Positions 47,100 to 59,569 of a stretch of 64,000 nucleotides of DNA are shown one piece after another. Each line of letters begins with the position of its first letter. The stretch's first letter is position 1. The position numbers were made by a program, and so were the translations under genes. The stretch is from Inia geoffrensis (Eukaryota > Chordata > Mammalia > Artiodactyla > Iniidae), in the NCBI GenBank assembly GCA_036417435.1, contig CM070904.1, forward strand, positions 41,264,408 through 41,328,407, in the 5' to 3' direction. The notes under the pieces were generated by a model. That model saw only the letters and a list, made by a program, of their open reading frames with translations. It was not told the origin of the DNA and searched no databases.

Positions 47100-50000
47100 C
47101 ACATCTGTATCTCAGTTTCTGCCCTGCAAACTGGTTCATGTGTACCATTTTCCAGGTTCCACATATATGCATTAATATACGATACTTGTTTTTCTCTTTC
47201 TGACTTCACTCTGTATGACAGTCTCTGGATGCATCCATGTCTCTACAAATGACGCAATTTTGTTCCTTTTTATGGCTGAGTAATATTCCATGGTATATAT
47301 ATACCACATCTTCTTTATCTATTCTTCTGTCAATGGGAATTTAGGTGGCTTCCATGACCTGGCTATTGTAAATAGTGCGGCAGTGAACATTGGGGTGCAT
47401 GTATCTTTTTGAATTATGCTTTTCTCTGGGTATGTACCCAGTAGTGGGATTGCTGGGTCATATGGTAATTCTATTTTTAGTTCTTTAAGGAACCTCCATA
47501 TTGTTCTCCATAGTGGCTCTATCAATTTACATTCCCACCAACAGTGCAAGAGGGTTCCCTTTTCTCCACACCCTCTCCAGCATTTGTTGGTGGTAGATGT
47601 TCTGATGATGCCCATTCTAACTGGTGTGAAGTGATACCTCATTGTAGTTTTGATTTGAATTTCTCTAATAATTAGTGATGTTGAGCAGCTTTTCATGTGC
47701 TTCTTGGCCATCTGTATGTCTTCTTTGGAGAAATGTCTCTTTAGGTCTTCTGCCCATTTTTGGAATGGGTTCTTTTAATATTGAGCTGCATGAACTGTTT
47801 ATATATTTTGGAGATTAATCCTTTGCCTGATTCATTTGCAAATATTTTCTCCCATTCTGAGGGTTGTCTTTTTGTGTTGTTTATGGTTTAATTGCTGTGC
47901 AAAAGCTTTTAAGTTTCATTAGATCCCATTTGTTTATTTTTGTTTTTATTTCCATTACTCTAGGAGGTGGATCAAGAAAGATCTTGCTGTGATTTATGTC
48001 AAAAAGTGTTCTTCCTATGTTTTCCTTTAAGAGCTTTATAGTGTCCGGTCTTAGATTTAGGTCTCTAATCCATTTTGAGTTTATTTTTGTGTATGGTGTT
48101 AGGGAGTGTTCTAATTTCATTCTTTTACATGGAGCTGCCAAGTTTTCCCAGCACCACTTATTGAAGAGACTGTCTTTTCTCCATTGTGTATCCTTGCCTC
48201 CTCTGTCATAGACTAGTTGACCATAGGTGCGTGTGTTTTTCTCTGGGCTTTCTATCCTGTTCCATTGATCTATATTTCTGTTTTTGTGCCAGTACCATAT
48301 TGTCTTGATTACTGTAGCTTTGTAGTATAGCCTGAAGTCAGGGAGTCTGATTCCTCCAGATCCGGTTTTTTCCCTCAAGACTACTTTGGCTATTCGGGGT
48401 CTTTTGTGTCTCCATACAAATTTTAAGATTTTTTGTTCTAGTTCTTAAAAAATGCCATTGGTAATTTGATAGGCATTGCATTCAATCTGTAGATTGCTTT
48501 GGGTAGTGTAGTCATTTTCACAATATTGATTCTCCCAATCCAAGAACATGGTATATCTCTCCATCTGTTGGTGTCATTTTTAATTTCTTTCATCAGTGTC
48601 TTATAGTTTTCTGAATACGGGTCTTTTGTCTCCCTAGGTAGGTTTATTCCTAGGTATTTTATTCTTTTTGTTGCAGTGGTAAATGGGAGTGTTTCCTTAA
48701 TTCCTCTTTCAGATTTTTCATCATTAGTGTATAGGAATGCAAGAGATTTCTGTACATTAATTTTGTATCCTGCAACTTTACCAACTTCATTGATTAGCTC
48801 TAGTAGTTTTCTGGTGGCATCTTTAGGATTCTCTGTGTATAGTAACATGTCATCTGCAAAGAGTGACAGTTTTACTTCTTCTTTTCCAATTTGTATTCCT
48901 TTTATTTCTTTTTTTCTCTGATTGCTGTGTCTAAGACTTCCAAAGAAGTTTCCTTCTCAAAGAACCAAAAACTATGTTGAATAATAGTGGTGAGAGTGGA
49001 CATCCTTGTCTTGTTTCTGATCTTAGAGGAAATGCTTTCAGTTTTTCACCATTGAGAATGATGTTTGCTCTGGGTTTGTCATATATGGCTTTTATTATGT
49101 TGAGGTAGGCTCCCCCTATGCCCACTTTCTGGAGTTTTTATCATAAAAGGGTGTTGAATTTTGTCAAAAGCTTTTTCTGCGTCTATTGAGATGGTCATAT
49201 GGTTTTTATTCTTCAATTTGTTAATATGGTGTATCACATTGATTGATTTGCATATATTGAAGAATCCTTGCATCACTGGGATAAATCCCAGTTGATCATG
49301 TTGTCTGATACTTTTAATGTGTTGTTGGATTCTGTTTGCTAGTATTTTGTTGAGGATTTTTGCATCTATATTCATCAGTGATATTGGTTTGTAATTTTCC
49401 TTTTTTGTAGTATCTTTGTCTGATTTTGATATCAGGCTGATGGTGGCCTCATAGAATGAGTTTGGCAGTGTTTCTCCCTCTGCAATTTTTGGACGAGTTT
49501 GAGAAGGATGGGTGCTAGTTCTTCTCTAAATGTTTGATAGAATTCACCTTTGATGCCTCTGGTCCTGGACTTTGGTTTGTTGGAACATTTTTCATCATAG
49601 TTTCAATTTCTTTACTTATGATTGGTCTGTTCCTATTTTCTATTTCTTCCTGGTTCAGTCTCGGAACGTTATACCTTTCTAAGGATTTGTCCACTTCTTC
49701 CAGGTTGTGCATTTTATTGGCATAGAGTTGCTTGTAGTAGTCTCTTAGTATGCTTTGTATTTATATGGTGTCTGCTGTAATTTCTCCTTTTTCATTTCTA
49801 ATTTTACTGATTTGAGTCCTGTCCCTGTTTTTGTTGATGTGTCTGGCTAATGGTTTATCAATTTTGGTTATCTTCTCAAAGAACCAGCTTTTAGTTTTAT
49901 TGACCTTTGCTCTTGTTTTCTGTGTTTCTGTCGCATTTATTTCTGCTCTGATCGTTATGATTTCTTTCCTTCTGCTAACATTGGGTTTTGGTTGGTCTTC

Positions 50001-50973
50001 TTTCTCTAGTTCCTTTAGGTGTAAACTTAAGATTGTTTGAGATTTTTCTTGTTTCTTGAGGTAGGTTTGTATAGCTATAAACTTCCCTCTTAGAACTGCT
50101 TTTGCCGCATCCCATAGGTTTCAGATCATCATGTTTTCATTGTCATTTGTCTCTAGGTATTTTTTGATTTCCTCTTTGATTTCTTCAGTGATCTCTTGGT
50201 TATTTAGTAACATATTGTTTAGCCTCCATATGTTTGTGGTTTTTACATTTTTTCCCTGTAATTCGTTGCTAATCTCATAGTGTTGTGGTCAGAAAGGATG
50301 CTTGATATGATTTCAATTTTCTTAGATTTACGAAGGCTTGATTTGTGACCCAAGAGGTGCTCTCTCCTGGAGAATGTTCTGTGTGCACTTGAGAAGAAAG
50401 TGTAATGTGCTGTTTTTGGATGGAATGTCTGATAAATATCAACTAAGTCTATCTGGTCTATTGCGTCATTTAAAGCTTGTGTTTCTGTATTAATTTTCTG
50501 TTTGGATGATCTGTCCATTGGAGTAAATGAGGTGTTAAAGTCCCCCACTATGATTGTGTTACTGTCGATTTCCTCTTTTAGAGCTGTTAGCAGTTGCCTT
50601 ATGTATTGAGATGCTCCTATGTTGAGTGCATATATATTTATATTTGTTATATCTTCTTCTTGGATCGATCGCTTGATCATTATGTAGTATCCTTCCTTGT
50701 CTCTTGTAATATTCTTTATTTTAAAGTCTGTTTTATCTGATATGAGTATTGCTACTGCAGCTTTCTTTTGATTTCCATTTGCATGGAATATCTTTTTCCA
50801 TCCCCTCACTTTCAGTCTGTATGTGTCCCTAGGTCTGAAGTGGGTCTCTTGTGGACAATATATATATATGGCTGTTGTTTTTGTATCCATTCAGTGAGCC
50901 TGTGTCTTTTGGTTGGAGCATTTAATCCATTCACGTTTAAGGTAATTATCGATATGTATGTTCCTATGACCAT
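47100..50973 (-). pseudogene. L1 ORF2 (endonuclease-reverse transcriptase), broken
   Basis: Starts near MVIGTYISIITLNVNGLN (50973 leftwards). Endonuclease landmarks: LNVNG, QETHF, VGDFNTS and a final SDHNTMRL. In the segment where an I-D-H-I-L motif carries a catalytic Asp, this copy reads RREHLLGHK, so that Asp is Glu. Reverse-transcriptase landmarks: [29 protein letters not shown] and the catalytic FADD (48849-48860). The C-terminal part includes [18 protein letters not shown], the Cys-rich end. The frame is split into at least eight pieces by stops and frameshifts; for example the frame is lost just after [14 protein letters not shown], before FADD. Confidence 0.88.
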
Positions 50974-51039
50974 TTTCTTAATTGTTTTGGGTTGTTTTTG
51001 TAGGTCATTTTCTTCTCTTGTGTTTCCCACTTAGAGAAG

Positions 51040-51937
51040 TTCCTTTGGTATTTGTTGTAGAGCTGGTTTGGTGATGCTGAATTCTCTTAGCTTTTGCTTG
51101 TCTCTAAAGCTTTTGATTTCTCCATCAAATCTGAATGAGATCCTTGCTGGGTAGAGTAATCTTGGTTGTAGGTTCTTCCCTTTCATCACGTTAAGTGTAT
51201 CATGCCATTCCCTTCTGGCCTGTAGAGTTTCTGCTGAGAAATCAGCTTTTAACCTTATGGGAGTTCCCTTGTATGTTATTTGTCATTTTTTCCATGTTGC
51301 TTTCAATAATTTTTCTTTGTCTTTAATTTTTGCCAATTTGATTACACTGTGCCTCGGCGTGTTTCTCTTTCTGTTTATCCTGTATGGGACTTGCTGCGCT
51401 TCCTGGACTTGGGTGGCTATTTCCTTTCCCATGTTAGGGAAGTTTTTGACTATAATGTCTTCAAATATTTTCTTGGGTCCTTTCTCTCTCTCTCCTCTTT
51501 CTGGGATACCTGTAATGCAAGTGTTGTTGCGTTTAATGTTATCCCAGAAGTCTCTTAGGCTGTCTTCATTTCTTTTCATCCTTTTTTCTTTATTCTGTTT
51601 GGCGGTAGTGAATTCCACCATTCTGTCTTCCAGGTCACTTATCCGTTCATCTGCCTCAGTTATTCTGCTATTGATTCCTTCTAGTTTATTTTTCATTTCA
51701 GGTTTTTTATTGTTTTATCTCTGTTTGTTTGTTCTTTAATTCTTCTAGGTCTTTGTTAAACATTTCTTGCAGCTTCTCGATCTTTGCCTCCATTCTTTAT
51801 CTGAGGTCCTGCATCATCTTCACTGTCATTATTCTGAATTCTTTTTCTGGAAGGTTGCCTATCTCCACTTCATTTAGTTGTTTTTCTGGGGTTTTATCTT
51901 GTTCCTTCATCTGGTACATAGCCCTCTGCCTTTTCAT
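51040..51937 (-). pseudogene. L1 ORF1 (RNA-binding chaperone), broken
   Basis: Begins near MKRQRAMYQMKEQDKTPEKQ (51937 leftwards). The coiled-coil part includes SRITEADERISDLEDRMVEF, followed by the RRM-like region (NNTCITGIPERGEREKGPKK, then FEDIIVKNFPNMGKE). The C-terminal domain continues in another frame to about 51040. Internal stops near 51700-51780 and a frame change near 51285 break it. In intact elements the product is the trimeric nucleic-acid-binding ORF1p. Confidence 0.85.
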
Positions 51938-52954
51938 CTTGTCTGTCTTTCTGTGAATATAGTTTTTTGTTCCACAGGTTGCTGGAGTGTATTTCTTCTT
52001 GCTTCTGCTGTCTGCCCTCTGGTGGATGAGGCTATCTAAGAGGCTTGTGGAAATTTCCTGATGGGAGTGACTGGTGGTGTGTAGAGCTGGGTGTTGCTCT
52101 GGTGGGCAGAGATCAGTAAACCTTAAATCCACTTGTCTGGTGATGGGTGTGGCTGGGTTTCCTCCCTGTTGGGTGTTTGGCCTGAGGCGACCCAACACTG
52201 GAGCCTACCAGGGCTTTTTCATGGGGTAATGGCAGACTTTGGGAGGGCTCACGCCAAGGAGTACTTCCGAGAACTTCTGCTGCCAGTGTCCTTGTCCCCA
52301 CAGTGAGCCACAGCTGCCCCCACCTCTACAGAAGACCCTCCAACGCTAGCAGGTAGGTCTGGTTCAGTCTCCTATGGGGCCTCTGCTCCTTCCCCTGGGT
52401 CCTGATGCACACACTACTTTGTGTGTGCCCTCCAAGAATGGAGTCTCTGTTTCCCCCAGTCCTGCTGAAGTCCTGCAGTCATATCCTGTTAGCCTTCAAA
52501 CTCTGATCCTCTACGAATTCCTCCTCCCGTTGCCGGACTCCCAGGTTGGGAAGCCTGACGTGGGGCTCAGAACCTTCACTCCAGTGGGTGGACTTCTGTG
52601 GTATAAGTGTTCTCCAGTTTGTGAGTCACCCACCCAGCAGTTATGGGATTTGATTTTATTGTGATTGAGCCCCTCCTACCATCTCATTGTGGCTTCTCCT
52701 TTGTCTTTGGATGTGGGGTACCTTTTTTGGTGAGTTCCAGTATCTTCCTGTCGATGATTGTTCAGCAGTTAATTGTGATTCTTGTGTTTTTGAAAGAGGG
52801 GGTGAGAGCATGTTCTTCTACTCCGCCACCTTGAACCAATCTTTTCCTGTTGTTATTTCTATCTGGAAGTGTAAACAAGATGCTGGCTATAAATTCTAAC
52901 CTGGAGCCCATCTGCCTCCTGCCTCAAACACACATGCCCAGATAAAAGTTCTGC

Positions 52955-52956
<2 letters not shown>

Positions 52957-52989
<33 letters not shown>
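52957..52989. repeat. (TG)n microsatellite
   Basis: About 16 uninterrupted TG units, 100 bp beyond the 5' end of the L1. Probably length-variable. Confidence 0.95.
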
Positions 52990-52991
<2 letters not shown>

Positions 52992-53223
52992 AGAGATGTT
53001 TGGGTAGAATAGCTATGTATAATAAACACAGAGCCATAGAGAAGTGGTCAGACAAACACTAGAATATTTGGTTCTATTTTGCCCTTTATATACAGTTTGG
53101 GATTAGAAGAAATGAAATTGCTCTGCAACCAGTGGACAAGGAATGTTTTTTTGAAAGAATGAAAAAATGCAGAAAAACAATTTTCCTAGGGATCCAGTGA
53201 TAACTGTGAATAAAACTTTAACT

Positions 53224-53434
53224 TGGGCTTCCCTGGTGGTGCAGTGGTTGAGAGTCCACCTGCCAATGCAGGGGACATGGGTTCATGCCCCAGTCTGGGA
53301 AGATCCCACATGCCACGGAGCAGCTGAGCCCGTGAGCCGTGGCCGCTGAGCCTGCATGTCCGGAGCCTGTGCTCCGCAATGGGAGAGGCCACAACAGTGA
53401 GAGGCCCACGTACCGCAAAAACAACAACAACAAA
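53224..53434 (+). mobile_element. CHR-2-type cetacean SINE with exact target-site duplication
   Basis: 'gggcttccctggtggtgcag', 'gggttcatgccccagtctgg', 'gatcccacatgccacggagc', 'gaggcccacgtaccgc' and an ACA/A-rich tail. Perfect 12-bp duplication AAAACTTTAACT at 53212-53223 and 53435-53446. Many CpG sites have decayed to TG/CA, so it is older than the copy at 10667-10891. Confidence 0.95.
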
Positions 53435-54454
53435 AAAACTTTAACTCATCCGATTATAAAGTGAAAATGTAATCTATTTCATATCTGATTCTAGGTAAAT
53501 TATGATTGATTTTGATAGGCAATTAATTATCATTAATATTTCATCCAGAAATAACTTGGCATTTGCAGGTTAACTCTAGTACAGCAATTTCAATAATTTG
53601 CTGTCATATATAAGGAGGTATGGATAGCAGGCAAAGCAAAATAATCTAAAAAATCTTTGTGATTTAAAGAATAATATTTCATGTATTAGCAGTTACTGGC
53701 AAAAATGTGAATGTAATCTTAATATCTTTAGAAAGTTTAGTTTCTGTGTATGTATTGGATTTGTATTATTGAAAGATTTATCACAACTACATATGGACAA
53801 GTTTATTTCCACCAAGATAGGAGACTGAAATTTACATCTTTATTAACTGACTTGGCTAAGAGAGCATTTTATAAAGTGTCCTGGCAAAGACTTGTTTGTA
53901 TCAAAGATGGGACAAACTTTTAAAACTATTGTGAGCTCTCCTTTATGAATCTACCAGGCAGAGGGACTGAATAATTATGTTTCTTGCAGAAAGAAATAGA
54001 AACTCTTTAGTCATCCGCAATTTTTGCCAAGTGACCTCTTTCCTAAATCTACACCTGTATGTTTTTTGAGATGTTGAAAAGCTCTTCAAATCACCATTTG
54101 AGGAGGAATAATAGTGCCTACTCTGGGGCAAAGAAATTTAGGTTTGAGAAGATGAATATGTTTCTGTGTTTTTCATGTTGAGATTTTTGCTTCCTTTGCT
54201 TTTTCTTTTTTCATGTGAATGTTGCTATAAAAATTTATATGAAATCATTACTTTAGAGATGCTTTTCTCCTCTATCCATGTTTCTCCATCTCAGTGGCTC
54301 TTCTTTACTTGCTTAGACTTCTCTCACCTTTCCATTAGATCCACTGCAGTGGGGACTCAGTCCTTCCTTCCACCACCCTTTTATCCCATTTCAATGAGAA
54401 GAATCTTTCCCCCAGGCCAGTATGATGATCACTCTCACTGTCAACCAACTTCCC

Positions 54455-54950
54455 AGGCCCCTTAGTATGGCGTACAAGTCTCTTCATGATTTTACGCTTT
54501 GTTAACCCCTGAAACCTCATCCTTCTTCTTTCCCATGCTGAGCCTCAGCCATCTTGGAATCTCACATATCTCAATCTATACCATTCTCTCTCATGGGACT
54601 TTTGCCTTCTCTACTTACACACATTAATTCTGCTATGACTTTAATTTTTCCTCGTTACAGCCTAATCCTCTAGTAGACTCCTAATAACCTTTCAGGACTT
54701 AGGTTAGAAACTTAGGTTTCACCTTTTCTGGGAAACACCAGGCAATCTTGCCAGTCTGCTCTTCCCCAACCCCTAGATTCAGGTCCCCAATCCTAGTGCT
54801 TCTCATATTTTGCCTACTATACAGCTAGTCTGTCCTGCCACAGATGGGTGTGGGGTTCTTGAGGGAAGAACTGTGTCTACTTCATCACTGTGTCATCACA
54901 AACATCTGACAAAGTGTCAGCACATCATACATACTCAAAAATTGTTAACA
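54455..54950 (+). repeat. L2 3'-region fragment
   Basis: 'ccttagtatggcgtacaagt', 'ctcttcatgattttacgctt', 'gggacttttgccttctctac', 'acctttcaggacttaggtta', 'ttcttgagggaagaactgtg' and 'tgtcagcacatcatacatac' follow the L2 ORF2 end and 3' UTR in order. Confidence 0.65.
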
Positions 54951-55020
54951 AAACAGAATATAAATCTATGCTCTGTGTAAAGAATTTTCATGTACATATA
55001 TATTTGTTTTTTTTCTTTTT

Positions 55021-55493
55021 TTTAATGACTGCTATAACAAAAGCACAAACTTGGTGGCTTAAAATAACTTGTTTACTCTTTCACACTTCTATAGGTCAAA
55101 AGTCCAAAATCAGTTTCATTGGGTCAAAATCAAGATGTAGTCAGTCTCACTCCCTTCAAAAGCTCTAGAGGGTAATCTGTTTCCTGGCCTTTGTCCAGAT
55201 TCTAGAGCTGCATTCCTTGGCTCATGGCCTCTTCCATGAGCCAGTGGCATAACATTTTGCTTCAGTGTCTTATTACCTTCTTTGGTGTCAATTCTGTGCC
55301 AAGTCTGCCCCCCCCTCTTATAAGGACACTTAGGATTGCCTGTCCTGCACTGATATTCCAGGATAATCTTCCTATCTCAATATCCTTAACTTAATCACAG
55401 TTGCAAAGTTTCTTTTTACATATAAGGTAACATTCAGAGGTTCCAGAGATTAGAACCCGGATATTTTGGGGAGCCATTATTTAGCATACCACA
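55021..55493 (-). mobile_element. MLT1-type LTR (ERVL-MaLR), antisense
   Basis: 'gactgctataacaaaagcac', 'acttggtggcttaaaataac', 'ctgcattccttggctcatgg', 'ccttaacttaatcacagttg', 'ttccagagattagaacccgg' and 'ccattatttagcataccaca'. Same family and strand as 33623-34111. Confidence 0.8.
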
Positions 55494-56631
55494 ATATGTT
55501 AAGGCTATTGTATTTTTGAAGCTAAACCTTTTAAAGATGTGCAAATGAAAAAGAATTGGAAACTTCTCTCAAGTGTTAGAAACAGTCACGTAGTGTTATC
55601 TTCTTTATTTCTTCACGTGTGTAGTGTCTACACAAGGGGATTTATGTGAACAGTTGATACTGTCTGTCATCTGGAAAATTATTAGGCAAAATATCATAAT
55701 GGCTAAAATGTGAAGAAAGCAAATGCAGCTTTTGGTTATTTCCTTGAACAATATATGGAATCAGTATTTCTTTTCACCTTTTTTTTTTTTTAATAGGGTA
55801 TGGGCTACACCCTTGTCTCCAGGTCATGTATTAGCTTTACCTTGTTTCTTACATTTTGTGTTTTAATTTTGACCTATTTAATAATTACTAGAGATAAAGA
55901 TTTACTGATAAGTTCTCATTTGAAGAGAGGATTGGTTCTGTTACTGAAAATGTTTTCAGTAACATTTCACCTAATGAAAGGATACATTGGAAACAGTGGT
56001 TCATTTGTTTATATATTCATTTATTCTTTTTAACATCAAAGGAACATCTGGTTTTCATCATGGTCTTTTCTACATAACAGTGTATAAAGATAAGTAAGTA
56101 ATACTCATTGGAGATATCTGTAGTCTAATGCAGGACTGTTTTAGGGATTTCCAAATTTGAGATTGTCTTCCATCTCTGAGTCAGAGCATACTTTAGTTTT
56201 TGGAATTAAAATGAAACAAAAATTTCAGTACATCAACCAGTCAAACAGTTTCATGTACCTTATATTTCTTATCCATAATTATGTCCAGATATGGAATAAA
56301 GGTTTCTCTCTGGGTGACTAGAGGTAGACAGTGAGAGAAGATTTGACTAGGGCCTTATAGCCTAGTATATGTGGATTTGATTGGAATACCTTTCTAGAAA
56401 ATGCAGTGTGTGTTGTAATCTTCCTCTGGAGAAACTGTGGGCCCATGATGAAATCCTTGTACAACATTCTTTTAACCTAATTGAGATAAAAAGCAGCATA
56501 GCTTATTCTAAATCAGAAATAATCAGGACGTCTAAACTGTTTTTCTCCAGGAAATCAATATCTATTATTCTTTATTCCTTTGAGGCAAACAACTAGATAT
56601 CTTATGAAGTGCAAAGTAATTCTCTGCCTGC

Positions 56632-58385
56632 ATTGCCTTAAAAAAAAAAAGAGAGAAAAAACCTCCCTAAAATCAGAAATAAAGCAAGGATGTCCACTTT
56701 TAACTTCTAATCAGCACTCTAATGGAGGTTCTAGTGAGGGCAATTAAGCAAAAAAAAAACAAATTAAAAAGCATCGAGATTAAAAAGAGAGAAGTAAAAC
56801 TGTATCTATTGATAGATAACATGACCTTGTAAATAGAAAATCCTGAAGAATTTTCCTGTAAAGGTATTAGAGCTTATAAAGATATTCATCAGATCTTCAG
56901 GGTACAAAATCAATATACCATCGCTTATATCTCAAAGCTGGAAAAAGTAAAAGATCAATATATCAAACCAGTTGTAGTTGTATACACTAGCAATAAATAA
57001 GAAAATTAAATTAAAACAATTTCATTTATAATAGCACAAAAGGAGAAAAATAAGAATAACTTCAACAAGATAAGTAAAAAGTATGTACTCTAAAAACTAT
57101 AAAACATTGTTAAAAGAAATTGAAGAAGTAAATGGAAAGATATACCATGCTCATGGGCCAGAAGACTTAATATTGTTAAAATGCCACTACTTCTCAAATT
57201 CACCTACAGATTCAACACAATCCCTATCAAAATCCCAGCTGGCTTTTTTATAGAAATTGGCAAACTGATATTAAAACTCATATGAAAATGCAAGAGACCA
57301 AGAATAATTAAACATCTTGAAAGAAAAAAACAAAGTTGGAGGACTCACTTTCCAATTTCAAAACTTACTACAAAGCTGTGGATATCAAGACAGTGACATA
57401 AGGACAGACATATAGATCATTGGAACAGATTTGAAAGTCCATGAATAAACCCCTTACATTTATGCTCAACTGATTTTTAAGAAGTCTGCCAAGACTATTC
57501 AATGGGGAAAGAATATTCTTTTCAACAAATGATATTTGAACAACTAAATATCCACATGTAAATGAACAAAGTTTGGCCACTCCCTTATACCATGCACAAA
57601 AAATTGACACAAAGTGGTTGATAGACCTAAATGTGGTAACTAAAAGTATAAAACTCTTAGAAGAAAAACAGCAGTAAATCTTTGTGATTTTGGCTAGGCA
57701 AAGTTGTCTTAGATACAACACCAAAAGCACTAGTGACAAAAGAAAATATAGATAAGTTGGACTTCATCCAAATTAAAAATTTGTCTACTGCAAAAGATAC
57801 CATCAAGAATGTATAAAGACTCACAGAATGGAAGAAAATATTTGCAAATGATATATCTGATAAGAAGAGACTTGTATCCAGAATAAAGTCTTATAAGTCA
57901 ACAAAAAGAAAGACAACCTAGTTGAAAAATGATCAAAGGTTTTAAACAGACATTTCTCCAGAGAAGAGATACAAATGACTTATAAGCACCTGAAAAGATG
58001 CTCAATATCATTAGTGATTAGGGAAATGGAAATCAAAACTATAATGATATATCACTTCATATCCACTAGGATGGCTATAGTCAAAAAAACAATGTGTTGG
58101 TGAAGATGTAAAAAAAATTGGAATCCTCATACATGCTGGTTGGAATGTAAAATGATGGAACTGCTTTGAAAAAGTTTGGCAGTTCCTCAGAAAGATAAAC
58201 ATAGAGTTGCCATATGACCCAACAGTAATGAAATATACACTCAACAGAAGTGAAAGCATGTATTCACATAAAACCCACAAATATGTCACAGCATTACTCA
58301 TGAAAGCCGAAATGCGGAAACATCCCATATTTTCATCTAGTGATAAGTGGATAAATAAAATGTAGCATATATAATGCAAATTATC
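56632..58385 (+). mobile_element. old L1 ORF2 3' half, sense
   Basis: Continuous sense-strand L1 ORF2 wording from the RT region ('cagaaataaagcaaggatgt', 'aatggaggttctagtgaggg') through 'attcaacacaatccctatca', 'aatcccagctggctttttta', 'catatgacccaacagtaatg' and 'atcccatattttcatctagt'. Closer in style to L1M than to the younger L1 at 46978-52843. Many stops; 5' and 3' parts are missing. Confidence 0.8.
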
Positions 58386-58579
58386 TTGACAATTAGAAGA
58401 ATGAAGTATCGATACCTAGGAGATACTCATTGGAAGTGGATAGTCCCTACAGTCTGCCTCATAGATAAGACTGCCTGAGGGTATGAGAAACCCAGAAGTC
58501 CTTGTCCTGACTACCTTTCTCTCTCCCACTGATTCTTCAAATCCCAAACTGTCAAGACATTGCTGCTTTAGAAAGTAAG

Positions 58580-59110
58580 GCTGTTAAACAGGGCTGTGAT
58601 AGGATTCTGTGTTTATTTTAGCAAGGTATTTCTGGCTTCAGGGTTGAAGTTGGATTAGATAAAAGAGAAAGGCAGAGAACTCCTCAGAAGAGGGTTGCAG
58701 TGACCCCTGTGAGAATGAAACAAGGCAGAGTCCATGGGGATGGGGAGAGAAGAAAGTATTTGAAAGGTAACACTTACAAAAGGTAGAGAAACAGGGCAGA
58801 ATTGGGAAAACTTTTGAAAACTGGGTCAGTGATGGATGGTGACATTAATAAGGGTAAGGTACAAACTCGAGTAGAAAATAGAAAACTCAGTTTTGGACAG
58901 TTTGAGGACTGAGCAGAATGATTATTAGAGATGTAAAAAAAAAAAAAAAACCCACACAATTGAGAATATTTGAAGTCAAGAGAGAAACTTCTGTAATTAC
59001 AGATTTGGAATAGAGATTTTAGAATAGCTTATAGGTGGCAAGGTAGATGATACAAATGATGTTGACAGTTGGAAGAGATGACCCCAGACAGAACTCTAAG
59101 AAATATTTTT
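58580..59110 (+). repeat. old interspersed repeat of uncertain family
   Basis: 'gctgtgataggattctgtgt', 'aaggtatttctggcttcagg', 'aaactcagttttggacagtt' resemble the repeat at 33470-35380. A related piece lies at 59860-60130 ('ttcaatgagcttgcagtcta', 'agaaggccactctagggaag'). Confidence 0.45.
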
Positions 59111-59569
59111 CTTTGAGATGGTAATAGAAGAGTCATCTTCCTTTGACTTAAACCTTCTTACCGACTAGAAGTTTATTACTATCACAGTCAACTGAAAAGC
59201 TCTAAAATGTGAAAGATCTTTATTTTTTAAAGTGAAATGCAACTTCCTCCACTCATTGGTTCCAAATTAACTTTATTCAATTAAAAATAGATCTAAAATA
59301 TTATCTACCTAAGAACATTCCCCAAATCTGAAAATATATGTAATGACATATTAATAAATATATAAATGTTTTACTCTCCAGATTAAATATCCAGGGTGCT
59401 TTGTACTCTGACTCGTGTACAATTTCTAGTTCCTTCATTATTGTGCTTATTTTTCTCCAGTATGTTTCCATTTGGCAGTAAAACCTTAACTGATAGTTAA
59501 GGGAAAAAGATGTCCCAGTGTCACTTACAACCCCATGTTTCATGTACCATATGCTGCATCCATACTGGA

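Larger units (their letters stand above)
46978..52843 (-). mobile_element. near-full-length L1, antisense, with target-site duplication
   Basis: About 5.9 kb from the T-rich 3' tail (46978-47000) to a 5' end reading, in element sense, 'agattggttcaaggtggcgg' followed by 'agtagaagaacatg', a typical cetartiodactyl L1 start. Imperfect duplications TTCCTGTTCTTGTTTC (46962-46977) and TTCCTGTTGTTATTTC (52844-52859), 14 of 16 identical, bound it. Order in element sense: 5' UTR (about 52840-51940), ORF1, spacer, ORF2, 3' UTR. Both ORFs are broken, so it cannot move by itself. It is antisense to THSD7B. Confidence 0.9.

Noticed and set aside
51257..51739. 160-codon hydrophobic plus-strand frame
   Set aside because: It is the antisense shadow of L1 ORF1.
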